Below are positions 54,046 through 64,000 of a stretch of 64,000 bases of DNA, piece after piece. Location: assembly GCA_043228905.1 (NCBI GenBank), contig JBHGNT010000010.1:13702001-13766000 (forward strand), given 5' to 3'. A program made the position numbers and the translations under genes. The notes under the pieces are model-generated. The model did no database searches. It was not told the origin of the DNA and saw only the letters and a program-made list of their open reading frames with translations. Position 1 is the first letter of the stretch; each line of letters begins with the position of its first letter. The DNA is from Azolla caroliniana. Taxonomy: Eukaryota; Polypodiophyta.

Positions 54046-57000
54046 GCATCTCAGTTAGCCATGTGTCTTCATCGGCTACCGTTGCATCCGTTGCCGGTTT
54101 CGTCGTGATCTGGAACAACTCGGCGTCGGGGAACTCATCCTGGACGCCGTCCCCTGATTCTCCGGATTCGAGTCTGCTTAGGTAGTCCACTACCGCATGC
54201 TGCGCCCCGGGTCGGTGGAAAATGTCGAATTCAAATTCCTGTAAGAGCAGTGTCCATCGTGCAATTTTTCCCGTCAAGGATGCCTTCGAGACCAGGTAGA
54301 GTAGTGCCGAATGGTCGACATGGAAGGAAAACTTCCTTCCGAGCAGATAGTGCCTGTACTTTGTGACACTATACACCATTCCCAATGCCTCGCGTTCCGT
54401 CGTAGAGTAATTCCGTTCGGCTTTTGAGAGTTTCCGGCTTGCGTAGTACACCGGTCGGTACCATTTCGGCTCCGTGAGTTGCATCAGAACGCTGCCGATT
54501 GCTACGTCCGACGCGTCGACGAAGACGTGAAAGCTTTTACTCCAATCCGGCGGTTGCACCACCGGAGCTTGCGACAGCATAACCTTCAACGCTTGGTAGG
54601 CCTCCTCCTCCGTCTCCGCCCATAGGAAGGGTACCCTGTGTACGGCGGTATGTAATGGTGTAGCGAAGTCTGTGAGGTGCCGTATCATCCGGCTATGCCA
54701 CCTTATTTGGCCCAGGAACCGGCTTAGAGCCTTTGCGTTATTTGGTGCTGGTGCCTCGAGAATCGCCTTGACTTTATCCGGATCTACCGCGATTCCTTCC
54801 TTACTCACCACGTGCCCTAGTAAGTTGTCGCTTGCCACTCCAAATACGCACTTGGCCGGGTTCAGACTCAATCGGTACTCGCGGCACTTCTCCAAGCACA
54901 ACAGGAGGTGATCGAGATGCTCTCCGTGCCGGCTGTAGACCGCGAAATCGTCAAGGAAGACCTGCATAAAACCGGGGATATAATCCCCGAAAATTTCCAT
55001 TATTATCCTTTGAAAGGTCGCTGGAGCCGTCTTTAGTCCGAACATCATCACGACCGCGACGAACACTCCCCATTCCGTAACGAACGCTGTCTTCTCTTGG
55101 TCGGCCGGGTTCATTCGTATTTGGTTGTAGCCGCTAAATCCATCCAGGAAGCTGTAAACTTCGTGGCCGGCTACCGCATCTAACACCCCGTCCGTAAATG
55201 GTAGTGGAAACGCATCGGTCACTGTTGCGGCATTTAGTTTTCGGTAGTCCACGCATACCCGGATTTTGCCGTTCTTTTTCGGGACCACCACTATCGGACT
55301 CAGCCAGGTTGCCTGCTTGACCGGTCGGATAAATCCGACCCGGAGGAGCTTATCAATTTCCTCCTTCACCTTCGCCGCATAATTCGGATTCATCCGGTAC
55401 CTGCGTTGAGCGATCGGTTTCGCGTCCGTACTTAGGTGAATTTGGTGCTGATAGAGCTGGGGGTCCAGCCCTCGCATGTCTTCGTATGACCACGCGAACA
55501 CATCCTTGAAGTCTGTTAATAATGCTACCATTGCCTTCTTTTCTTCCTTCGGCAATTCCTTTGCGACATTTACCGGTCGTGACTTGTCTGTTGTGCCGAG
55601 GTCCACCTCCTCTAGTTGGGATGCTTTTACCCTTTGGGATATCGTCATTTCCATTTCTAGGGATTCCTGCGCTTGTCGCAGTTCCTGGATTGCCGCTTGG
55701 TCCGGTTCATCCGGCGTCGTAATGTACGGTTCTACTGCCGCCGTGATATCCACCTCAAATAGTGGGATGATTCGTGGGTGTTCCTCGAGGTACCGCTCGA
55801 CTTCCTCGTCCGGTAATCCCTCCAACATGTTGATGCTTTCCGCATACAATGGAGTTGCTTCCTTACTGGCGATCACCCGTGGTTGCGTCGTTACTCGTAC
55901 CTTTGTTTTCCCTCGCCGGAATGTGATCATGTTCTTTTGCCAGTTTTGCTTGATATGCACCGTTCGCAGCCATGGTCGTCCTAGCAGTAGGGGGTACGCG
56001 CCTTGTACATTCAGCTGCAGCACCACGGCCGATATTTGGAATATGTGGCCTCCGATCGTTACTTCCAAATTCCGGATAAGTCCGGTCGGTCGGACTGAGC
56101 TGGTATCCGCCATGCGTAACCAAAAGGGGCATGGTTCCCATTCCTGGATGCCCAGGTTATCGCATGTTTGTCGGCTAATGACATGTTTGTCGGCTGATGG
56201 CATATTTTGGTCTCTTACTTCTACCGCATTCTGTTCATTGGCCTCCTTGATCCATTGCGCCGCTTGTTTTCTGATTGCCTCCTGGGCTTCCCACTCGGCG
56301 GTCTTTCCCTTTGACCGGGTTGTGACCTGCTGTACTTCTGTTATTTCGGCTGTAACCATGTTGACTGCCGGCTGCTTGTCATTGGTTTTGCTTGGGCATT
56401 GGTTACTATAATGGCCTTCCTTACGGCAGTAATAACAGTACACCTTGTGACTGTTGCTTGTTTCTCCTTTTTCCCCGGTTTGGAGGGTGGGTATGCTTCG
56501 GCGGTCGTCTTCGGTTTTTCGGTTATCCGGTACCGATACCGGGTTGTCATTCCTCGCTGCCTCCCGACGTTCCTCTCTTCGGAAAAATCCACGCTTCTGA
56601 TTCCGTCTGAAATTTCGGTTCCCTTGTCGCCTCTCTTCTCTGCGTCGTTCGTATTCCGGGGATTCTTCTCGGTCGTACCGGTCCCGGGGGTAGCTATCTC
56701 TGCATTTCTCCTCTGGGTCATAGTTATCGCGTCTTCTATCAGCGTATCTGTTACCGCGTTTGCGTTGGTAGCGATCGTCTCTCCGGAATCGATCCTCATC
56801 CGGGTTCTGATTGCGCGGTTCTATGTGTCGAACCGGCCGATTTAACAGGTTATATTCGCATCGGTCCGTTGTATGGGCTCGAGAGTTGCAGATCATACAT
56901 TGTGTCCGGAGGGTGCAGTCTACTGTTGAGTGGCCCGAATTTAGGCATGTTGTGCATTGTAAGGCCTGTTGGAACCTCAAGTCTTCCTCCTTTGGGAGTG

Positions 57001-58180
57001 CCCGGTGTAACATCCCCATCGACAAGAAGGGGCTAGTCTTGTCCATTTCTAAAACCCGATCAATAACTTGGTCCATTGTGCTGGTGTGGAAATCAAGGAC
57101 TCCGCACATTGTTCGAAGTGGCTCTTTCAGCGCGGCCAAAAAGACTGCTTTGGCTTCGTCTTCGGGTGGTGCTCTCGTCAGTTGGCTGTGCAGGGTCTGA
57201 AACCGAATGATGAATTGTGGCACAATCTCGTTCTCTTCCTGCCGGGTGGTGTAGAACTGCCCGACCAATTCCCTTTGCTCAACTTGTCTGTGAAAGAGCC
57301 TGAGGAATCTGGCCTTCAAGGCATCGAATGTGGCAAAGCTGCCCGGTAAGTGCTTTGCGTGCCACCGGGCCGCCGGTCCTTCTAAGGTTATGCCGAATTC
57401 GGCGACTTTGGATCGTTCGGCTTCGGGCTCCGTCAGTCTTTGGGAGACATGGTTCGCTTCCCATGTTTGGAGGAATGCGTACACGTGTGCCTCCGCGTCG
57501 GGCTCATCCCGGTACTTTGGGTATGGGTACGGCATCGTGTCGTCCGACTGACTCTCCTGCTTCCTCCGCTCTCTGTCCGTTGTTGGTGTTGGTGTGAGAA
57601 CCTTTGGTTCCTCCGCGGGTGTTGCCGGTGTCCGGTCCTTTGGTTCCTCCGCGGGTGTTGTCGGTATCCGGTCCTTTGGGTCCTCCGCGGGTGTTGTCGG
57701 TATCCGCTCCTTCGGTTCCTTCGCGGGTGTTGTCGGTATCCCGTCAGCCTCCCTCGGCGATTGTCGGTCACCGAACTCCAAGGTTATTTCTTCCTCTGGC
57801 TCCGGTGTTACTGAGTCTTCCGACCCCTCTTCCCCCCGGTCGTTTGGTGTGTCGTGGCGGTTTTTATACCAGGACGCAACGCTTCCGTCGCTTTCCGACT
57901 CCGCCTCAAGTGTTGCGAATGCTTCCGAGTCCCCGTCGCCCCCGGCGAGCGTCTGTAGTATCGTTTCCGCCTCTTGCAGGCTTGTTATGCTACTGCCTTC
58001 GTCAGGGATTTGCAGAACCCGGAATTGCAGTGCTTCTTCTGCGACTCTCCGAAGAGTTTTGGAGAATGACCGATCCCGCCGGATCTCGTCGACGGCTTGC
58101 TGCAGGGCTTCCCGTCGTTGCTCGCGTTCGGTGTATCGTCTCCCTTGTTCGGTGATGTGGTCGTCGTTTGGTCTAGACAT
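54041..58180 (-). pseudogene. Gyp-6 gag-pol: gag, zinc knuckle, damaged protease, RT, RNase H
   Basis: One open frame of about 1380 codons from ATG 58180 (MSRPNDDHITEQGRRYTERE). Gag has repeats of TTPAEEPKDRIP (about 57606-57745), then DAEAHVYAFLQTWEANHVSQ, an RTQCMICNSRAHTTDRC block, an Arg/Asp/Tyr tail, and a knuckle CYYCRKEGHYSNQC. The protease catalytic stretch is absent; the text jumps from ANEQNAVEVRDQN to HVISRQTCDNLGIQEWEP. RT: VCVDYRKLNAATV, VFLDDFAVYS. RNase H: FVDASDVAIGS, TEREALGM, HVDHSALLYL. Gag and pol share one frame, so the gag:pol ratio must be set in some other way than frameshifting. Confidence 0.88.
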
Positions 58181-58210
58181 CCATCCCCCGGTTGTCCTCT
58201 GCACTTTGCA

Positions 58211-58226
58211 GGAATCGTGGTCGCCA
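58211..58226 (-). other. Gyp-6 primer binding site
   Basis: TGGCGACCACGATTCC on the minus strand, identical to Gyp-2. Confidence 0.7.
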
Positions 58227-58232
58227 AAATAG

Positions 58233-58622
58233 TGTTGTCTGCCTGGCCGGACTAGCCCCAACACAGGTGTCTATCCGACACTTCTCCAAAGGGGTGGTAA
58301 GGATTGGATGCTAGGTTACACGCGTAAGATGATTACAATTAAGCACAGACGGTAAACAATACGAAGATACAGATAAACACGCAATAATTACTTTTGTATT
58401 ACTTCCGTCAAACCCTTTACAAATCATCGGATCCTTTTATAGGCATCCGGCAAGGTTACAATCGGTGCGCTTAGGCAACCGACATCCGAATCGGTCCGGA
58501 TCCGGATCGGTACAACTGTACCGGATCCGTCCCTCCGAATAATAATTCTACTATTATTTACTTCCTATTATCCGATCCGACTCCGCCTTCCCACTTGTCC
58601 TTGCTCTTCTGACCGGCCAACA
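58233..58622 (-). repeat. Gyp-6 5' LTR
   Basis: 390 bp; lacks the 25-bp duplication of the 3' LTR. On the minus strand CCTATAAAAGG is a TATA box. Confidence 0.9.
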
Positions 58623-59320
58623 GCTGGACAACGGGTCGGCTTACGCGAGGGTCAAGAGTCAGGACGGGTGTCATTCGGTCCAATTCCTGACGATGCGACC
58701 GAACCACGAGCGAAACCGCGAGTCCCTCGGTGGCAAGAACCTAGAGGATTTTTAGAGAGGGCTGTCAAGGCGTGGGGCCGCGACAGTCCGGACACTCCGG
58801 GAGAACCCCACAAATGTACGATAGAGGCAAAACCGAAGAAACCTTGTACCATAAGTAGGAAGTTTTGTTTCTCCGACAACGGAGGGTGTACGATAGTCGG
58901 CATCGTAGGCCGAGAAAAGACAAGGGCGGAAGAGCGACTTCGGGCGTGCGGAGTTCTCGGGCCCAGCGAGGAAATCAACGGAGCCGTGGAGGCGGTCTCC
59001 TTCGACGATACCTTGGGAATACTGCGAGAGGTGGTCGGAGAGGGCCTCAAAGAAGACCGGACGATACCGGTTTGTTCAGAAGAAATGTACGAAGTCATCG
59101 CGGACTTCAGTCAAGGGCTCGAGTCGGATCGGACGGCATGGGTTAACACGAAGTACAAGACTATGGACCGGAAGGTAAGGCCAGTTGTGACACCCTTACC
59201 GGAGGGCAGCGAGATGCGAATCAAGGGGGTCGCGTTGGACCCCAGTTTACGTGATCCAGCCTGCATAGGACACACCTTCACCGATAGAACGCTACGGGAG
59301 CTCAAAATCGGTGGGGGCGG

Positions 59321-60281
59321 GTTCCTACTGCCGGCGGAAGAAGACCGGTTTTGGAGAATGCTCGGAAGGCACGGGAAAGCTTTCGCATTCTCACCGGAAG
59401 AAATCGGGTGCGTAGACCCGACAGTCGTAAAGCCAATGGTGATATTCATGGTACCACATGTGCCGTGGAATCTCAAACCAATTCCTGTACCGAGAGCTCA
59501 CATCCCGGAGCTGATGGAGCTGTTGAGGCAGAAAATCGATCTGGGCATCCTCGAACCGTCGAGTGCCCCGTACTCAAACCGGTGGTTTACAGTACCGAAG
59601 ATGAACGAGACGTTGCGCTTCATTCAAGACCTGCAACCGGTCAACAGAGTGACCATTCGGAATGCAGGAATCGGACCAACGATAGACGAGTTCGCAGAGG
59701 CCTTCGCCGGAAGGTCGATCTACTCGGTCGGAGATCTGTACTCAGGGTTCCTACTGCCGGCGGAAGAAGACCGGTTTCGGAGAATGCTCGGAAGGCACGG
59801 GAAAGCTTTCGCATTCTCACCGGAAGAAATCGGGTGCGTAGATCGGTGGGGGCGGGTTCCTACTGCCGGCGGAAGAAGACCGGTTTCGGAGAATGCTCGG
59901 AAGGCACGGGAAAGCTTTCGCATTCTCACCGGAAGAAATCGGGTGCGTAGACCTGACAGTCGTAAAGCCAATGGTGATATTCACGGTACCACATGTGCCG
60001 TGGAATCTCAAACCAATTCCTGTACCGAGAGCTCACATCCCGGAGCTGATGGAGCTGTTGAGGCAGAAAATCGATATGGGCATCCTCGAACCGTCGAGTG
60101 CCCCGTACTCAAACCGGTGGTTTACAGTACCGAAGATGAACGAGACGTTGCGCTTCATTCAAGACCTGCAACCGGTCAACAGAGTGACCATTCGGAATGC
60201 AGGAATCGGACCAACAATAGACGAGTTCGCAGAGGCCTTCGCCGGAAGGTCGATCTACTCGGTCGGAGATCTGTACTCAGG
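59321..60281 (+). repeat. Tandem duplications inside Gyp-5 RT
   Basis: GTTCCTACTGCCGG starts at 59321, 59747 and 59856. The first step is 426 bp (in frame), the second 109 bp (frame-breaking). The second copy is partial, ending at GGGTGCGTAGA before GGTGGGGGCGG. Confidence 0.9.
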
Positions 60282-62791
60282 GTACGATCAGTTCCAACTA
60301 GCCGTAGAGAGCAGAGACATTACGACGATGCGGACTCCTCTCGGCCTAGTGCGGATGTGTACCCTGCCACATGGTGAATGCGATGAACAAGGTGCTGAGG
60401 GATTGTATCCCGGACATCACCATGCCATTCTTGGACGACATCCCGATCAAGGGATGTCCGGTGGAAGAAAAGGACGAAACGATCGGACCGGACGGATCCC
60501 GGAAATTCGTGGCGACACACATTGACGACTGCGAGAGGGTGCTGCAGAGGCTAGAGGACGCGAGGCTCACCTTCTCCGGGGAAAAATCGGCCTTCGGGCA
60601 ATCAGAGATCATGGTCGTTGGACATCTATGCGGACCGTATGGCCGGAAACCGTCTCCGGCAAAGGTGGAAGCCATCTCCGCAATGAAGCCCAACTGTAAC
60701 TCGGTCACGGAGGTACGGAGGTTTTTGGGAGCATGCGCGTTCTACCACCTATGGATCCCGCATTACGCCCACATTGCCGAGCCGCTATACGGGTTACTGA
60801 AAAAGGGGCGAAAATTCGAGTGGTGAGACGAGCATGCGGAGTTGGTCCGAAAGATGAAGGAGGCTCTTTCTGCAGCACCGACACTCCGGAAGGCTGTCTA
60901 CGAGAAAGGCACTCCCATCTACATAACGGTAGATACGAGTCCGACCGGGATCGGATGGGTCGTCAACCAAGAAGATGAGGACGACATTCGGTTCCCAATC
61001 CGGTTCGGCGTGAAGGTCCTCAGCGAGCGACAGCGAGGATACGCCCAGGTTAAACGCGAACTCTGGGGTATCGTTTCGGCGGTAAAGGCCGATAAAGACT
61101 ATCTGATCGGGACAGAAGTGATTATCGAGATGGACTGCCTGCCAATTCTCGGCATGGTTTCCGGATGCGCAACCCCGGACCTGGCGATGCTCAGGTGGAT
61201 AGCGTACATCAAGTCCCTGGATCCGGAAATACGACACATTTCCGGGAAAGACAATGCCATGGCCGACATGCTTTCGAGGGCGCGATTCAACGACGAGGGC
61301 GGCATGGTTTCGGAGGACGAGGAAGTCGGCATAAACTTCTTCGAGACGGCTTACGTAACAACTAAGGGAGGGAGCACTCCGGTGCTTAATGATTTCGACG
61401 AGAGCAAGTACAACGGGGAGTGGCTGCAGATTGGAGGTTTCTTAAGGACAATGACGCCGGACGTGTCATGGACAAAGAATGAGGCCAACCAGGTCCGGAA
61501 GAAAGCATACCGATTCTTTCTCCGGGACGGATACTTATGGAAGAACCCGAAGAAGAGAAACGGCATCTTGCTCCGAGTAGTGGCGATGAAGGAGGAACAG
61601 GAGGAGTTGCTGAAGGCCTACCACGACAGCCCCTGGGCTGGACACCGTGGGACGTGGGCCACGTTCGAGAAGCTAAAGGGGAAGTACTGGTGGCCGGGAC
61701 TGTACCGGGACGTGCATCGGTTCGTGAAAACTTGTGAGAGCTGTCAGATGCACTCCATAGTCCGACATCGGGACGAGCTTCACCCTACTTACCCTCCGGC
61801 CATCCACTTCAAATGGATGGTAGATTTGGTGACGATGTCGATGGGCATAGGGCAGATTCGATATCTGGTGCTGGCCCAGGAGGACCTGACGAACTAGGTG
61901 GAAGGCCGAGCCCTACAGAACAAAACGACCGCGGCCGTGTGTCGGTTCCTGATCGAGGACGTGATATGCCGGTACGGGTGCGTCGGGAAGATCATGGCTG
62001 ACCGCGGGGAGTTGGACGCCGAAGAGGCCGAGGAGCTGTTCGACCGGTTAGGGGTCAAGCTCTCGCTCACCACAGCGTACAATCCGGAGGCGAACGGGAA
62101 GGTGGAGCGCGGACACGGACCGATCGTTAAAGCGCTAGTCCATGCATGCGGAGGCCAGGTCAGGAACTAGCCACAGCTGTTACCTTATGCCTTGTGGGCG
62201 GACAGGACAACACACAGTTCGGTAATAGGGTTCATGCCGTCAGAGCTCATGTTCGGACAGAAGCCGATCATGCCGATGGAACGTACGATCTCCTCTTGGG
62301 CGACAGTGGACTGGAGAGACGAGATGAGCCGGGAAGAACTGCTAGCGGCGCGTATACGGCAGCTCGAGCGGAGGCCAGAGGACGTGGAACAAGCGGCGGA
62401 GAGGATGAAGAACAAAGCCCGGTTCGATCGAACGCACCGGCTCCGACCTAAGAAAATCGAGGAAGGCGACTGGGTGCTAGTCTACGACAGCAGCCTCGAC
62501 AACCAGCACCGAGCAACACGGAAGTTTGCGAAGCGGTGGTTCGGGCCTTACGTAGTAACGAGCGCCAACGACAACGGGACGTATCACCTGGCGGAACTCG
62601 ACGGTACGAGGTTGGCGATGCCGGTAGCAGGGAAGCGGATCAAAGACGACGACGAACCGGATCTAAGAGGCCTGGACAACGAAGACGAACAATCCGAAAC
62701 GGAGGACAAACCGATGGACGAAGAAACGGAACCCGGGCCGGTTTCTTCAACCAGAACCCAATTTTGGCGCATACCGGTGGATGCACGGTTA

Positions 62792-62803
62792 GGTGGGGGC
62801 GGA
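62792..62803 (+). other. Gyp-5 polypurine tract
   Basis: GGTGGGGGCGGA directly before the 3' LTR, as in Gyp-3 with one change. Confidence 0.8.
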
Positions 62804-63452
62804 TGTCGTGAAGAAAACCGTCCCTTGGTGCAATCGGTGCATAGCGCTCGTGAACCGGCTCTTCACGTGTGCGCACCCTTAATGTAAATAATAGGGAATT
62901 AAGTACAAAGGCATATCCGAGAAGTTAGATTCGGTGGGTGGGGAGTAAATGAGGGAGACGACTCCCTTCTTGAAGCTATAAAGGAGAGGGAGACGCAGGG
63001 GAGAAAGCATCACGCATTAAGGCGGACGAAGTGCTGTCAGACCGTAACCGAACGCTTCTCCTCTGTTCGTTCTCGATCGCTCTTCTCTACAGGGTTTCGA
63101 GAGGCTCGAGCTGCTTCGAGGAACGCCCGTGTGCTTCCGGCAGCACCTCCACCCTTTTCTCCCTTTCGTGCGCAGACAAACAGTCATCGACATCTGTTCG
63201 CCGGCCTGTTCGGTTGTAACCGCCCACGCGCTTTGTTGTGTATTTGTGATTCGTTAATATACAAACTTTCGTGTCTCTCTGTCTCCGTGTCCATTCGTGT
63301 TCTCTGCGTTGACGGACCGTGTCCCTGTGTTCTTTGCTCATACGTAACCGGTCGTCTCTCTCTTTCTCTTTCCCCTCCTATCACCTGCTCTTCGGTTCAA
63401 GACCCCGGTGGTCCCGCCTCGTTTCTCCACGCACGCGCGTAGTAACGCGACA
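62804..63452 (+). repeat. Gyp-5 3' LTR
   Basis: 649 bp; keeps the TATA region GCTATAAAGG (about 62976) that the 5' LTR lost. Ends GCGACA, then CCGG. Confidence 0.9.
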
Positions 63453-64000
63453 CCGGCTGAAGAAGTCGTTGTACGGCCTGGCGCAAGCCCCTCGAACTTG
63501 GAATGTGAAGATCACGCACCGGTTGCGTAAGATGGGGTTTGTGGCCTCCAAATCGGACTCTTCACTGTTCATCCGGCAAGGCCCAACCGGTCCGGTATGT
63601 ATACTACTGTATGTTGATGATCTAGTCATCACCGGACCGGGTGTTCCAGAAATCAACCATGTCAAGTCCCAGTTGTCAGACGCATTTGAGATGAAGGATC
63701 TGGGGGACCTTCATTATTTTCTTGGGATCGAGGTGATCCGAACCCCGGACGACACATTGCTCTCACAATGACATTACGTCTTGAATATGTTGTACAAGTT
63801 CGGCATGACAGAATGCCGACCTGTATCCACACCCCTAGACCGGAACCAGAAGCTTCGTCCCAACTTCGGACCGGCCTGCAACGAGCAACGGTTCCAACAA
63901 ATTTTCGGAAGCCTTATTTACTTGACTATCACACGACCCGACATCAGCTATCCGGTCGGAATGATAAGTCAGTTCATGCAGAAGCCGACCGTGGAGCACC
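63453..64000 (+). pseudogene. Copia-3 RT, second part, and start of RNase H region
   Basis: Resumes LKKSLYGLAQAPRTWN, then LLYVDDLVITG (catalytic YVDD, about 63606), LGDLHYFLGIEVI, CRPVSTPLD and TRPDISYPVGMISQFMQKP at the window edge. A TGA at 63769 replaces a sense codon before HYVLNML. Confidence 0.88.

Larger units (their letters stand above)
48857..58622 (-). mobile_element. Gyp-6: Ty3/gypsy element with extra 3' ORF, minus strand, nested in Gyp-5
   Basis: LTRs 48857-49271 and 58233-58622, perfect target duplication GCTGG (48852-48856, 58623-58627). Same organisation as Gyp-2. The LTRs differ by few substitutions and by a 25-bp duplication (about 49122-49170) in the left one. Gag-pol is one long frame, but the protease active site is deleted and a 1-base frameshift breaks pol near 54040. 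Confidence 0.93.
58623..62803 (+). pseudogene. Gyp-5 protease end, RT, RNase H and integrase
   Basis: The protease tail (SVQFLTMRPNHERN) ends at TAG 58753-58755; the RT frame overlaps it at -1 (GFLERAVKAWG). RT blocks: VPHVPWNLKPIPVPRAHIP, PYSNRWFTVPKMNETLRFI, MPFLDDIPIKG. Two tandem duplications (59321-59855) and a deletion of about 26 bp near 60370, which removes most of PQGATNSVA, break RT. RNase H: TVDTSPTGIGW, KRELWG, EMDC, NAMADMLSRA. Integrase: GHRGTWATFEKL, CESCQ, MVDLV, ADRGELD, NGKVERGH, RWFGPYVV. Stops at 60824, 61895 and 62168. Confidence 0.85.
46203..63452 (+). mobile_element. Gyp-5: Ty3/gypsy element nested in Copia-3 RT
   Basis: LTRs 46203-46816 and 62804-63452, target duplication CCGG (46199-46202 and 63453-63456). 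Removing it restores the RT reading ...CRLKKSLYGL. It is a close relative of Gyp-3 but more damaged: several stops, duplications in RT and a small RT deletion. It is split by Gyp-6. The LTRs show more differences (about 20) than those of Gyp-6, as expected for the outer element. Confidence 0.92.
43490..64000 (+). mobile_element. Copia-3: Ty1/copia element without gag, runs off the window
   Basis: 5' LTR, primer site, protease, integrase and RT are in order on the plus strand, split by Gyp-5 at 46203-63452. The protease starts about 90 bases after the primer site, so no gag is present. Stops and a duplication break the frame. The 3' end lies beyond 64000. Confidence 0.85.

Noticed and set aside
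55476-58232. Long plus-strand open frames (311 aa at 55476, 212 aa at 57594)
   Set aside because: They are opposite-strand shadows of the Gyp-6 gag-pol frame, which has clear domains; their composition follows the repeats of gag.

Overview
The window looks like nuclear DNA from a land plant with a large, repeat-rich genome. One spliced host-type gene can be followed. Almost everything from about 13.4 kb to the right edge is a stack of LTR retrotransposons nested inside one another. A seed-free plant such as a fern or lycophyte is my guess from the mix of elements; the sequence does not prove it.

Left part, 1-13.4 kb. A Ty3/gypsy chromovirus end (integrase tail, chromodomain, polypurine tract, 3' LTR) occupies about 195-1172. 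A minus-strand gene with eight phase-compatible exons runs from 10429 down to 2122. It encodes a golgin-84-like coiled-coil protein with a C-terminal membrane anchor. Its 6-kb last intron holds a decayed non-LTR (LINE) element in antisense orientation (about 4968-8350). A decayed transposase-like pseudogene lies at 11.05-12.1 kb.

Right part, 13.38-64 kb. Copia-1 (from 13381) is cut at about 15.15 kb and joined to Gyp-1, a plus-strand gypsy remnant that acts as the outer host. Gyp-1 contains Gyp-2 (15178-32874, minus; TSD AGGAA), which contains Gyp-3 (23622-31332, plus; TSD GCGC). Gyp-1 also contains Gyp-4 (33468-39989, minus; TSD CGTGG), which contains a solo LTR (35712-36428; TSD GTTTT). Gyp-1 is then broken by Copia-2 (40678-43489, minus). 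The LTR of Copia-2 carries another solo LTR (40914-42055), and its body received Copia-3 (43490 to beyond the window, plus). Copia-3 contains Gyp-5 (46203-63452, plus; TSD CCGG), which contains Gyp-6 (48857-58622, minus; TSD GCTGG). LTR pairs differ more in outer than in inner elements, as the nesting requires.

Two gypsy families stand out. Gyp-2 and Gyp-6 carry, downstream of pol and in sense, a third open frame of about 1000 codons. It encodes a protein with a globular N-terminal part and a long coiled coil, and it is conserved between the two elements. Their 3' LTR is preceded by a conserved non-purine sequence instead of a normal polypurine tract. Gyp-3 and Gyp-5 (plus the solo LTR at 40914) have a protease with Asp-His-Gly, an LDD reverse transcriptase like that of some fungal gypsy elements, and a shared -1 frame overlap at the protease/RT border. 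They use 4-bp target duplications centred on CG. The Gyp-3 LTRs carry an antisense tRNA-like Pol III promoter module. Every element in the window carries at least one stop, frameshift, deletion or truncation; Gyp-3 is the least damaged.
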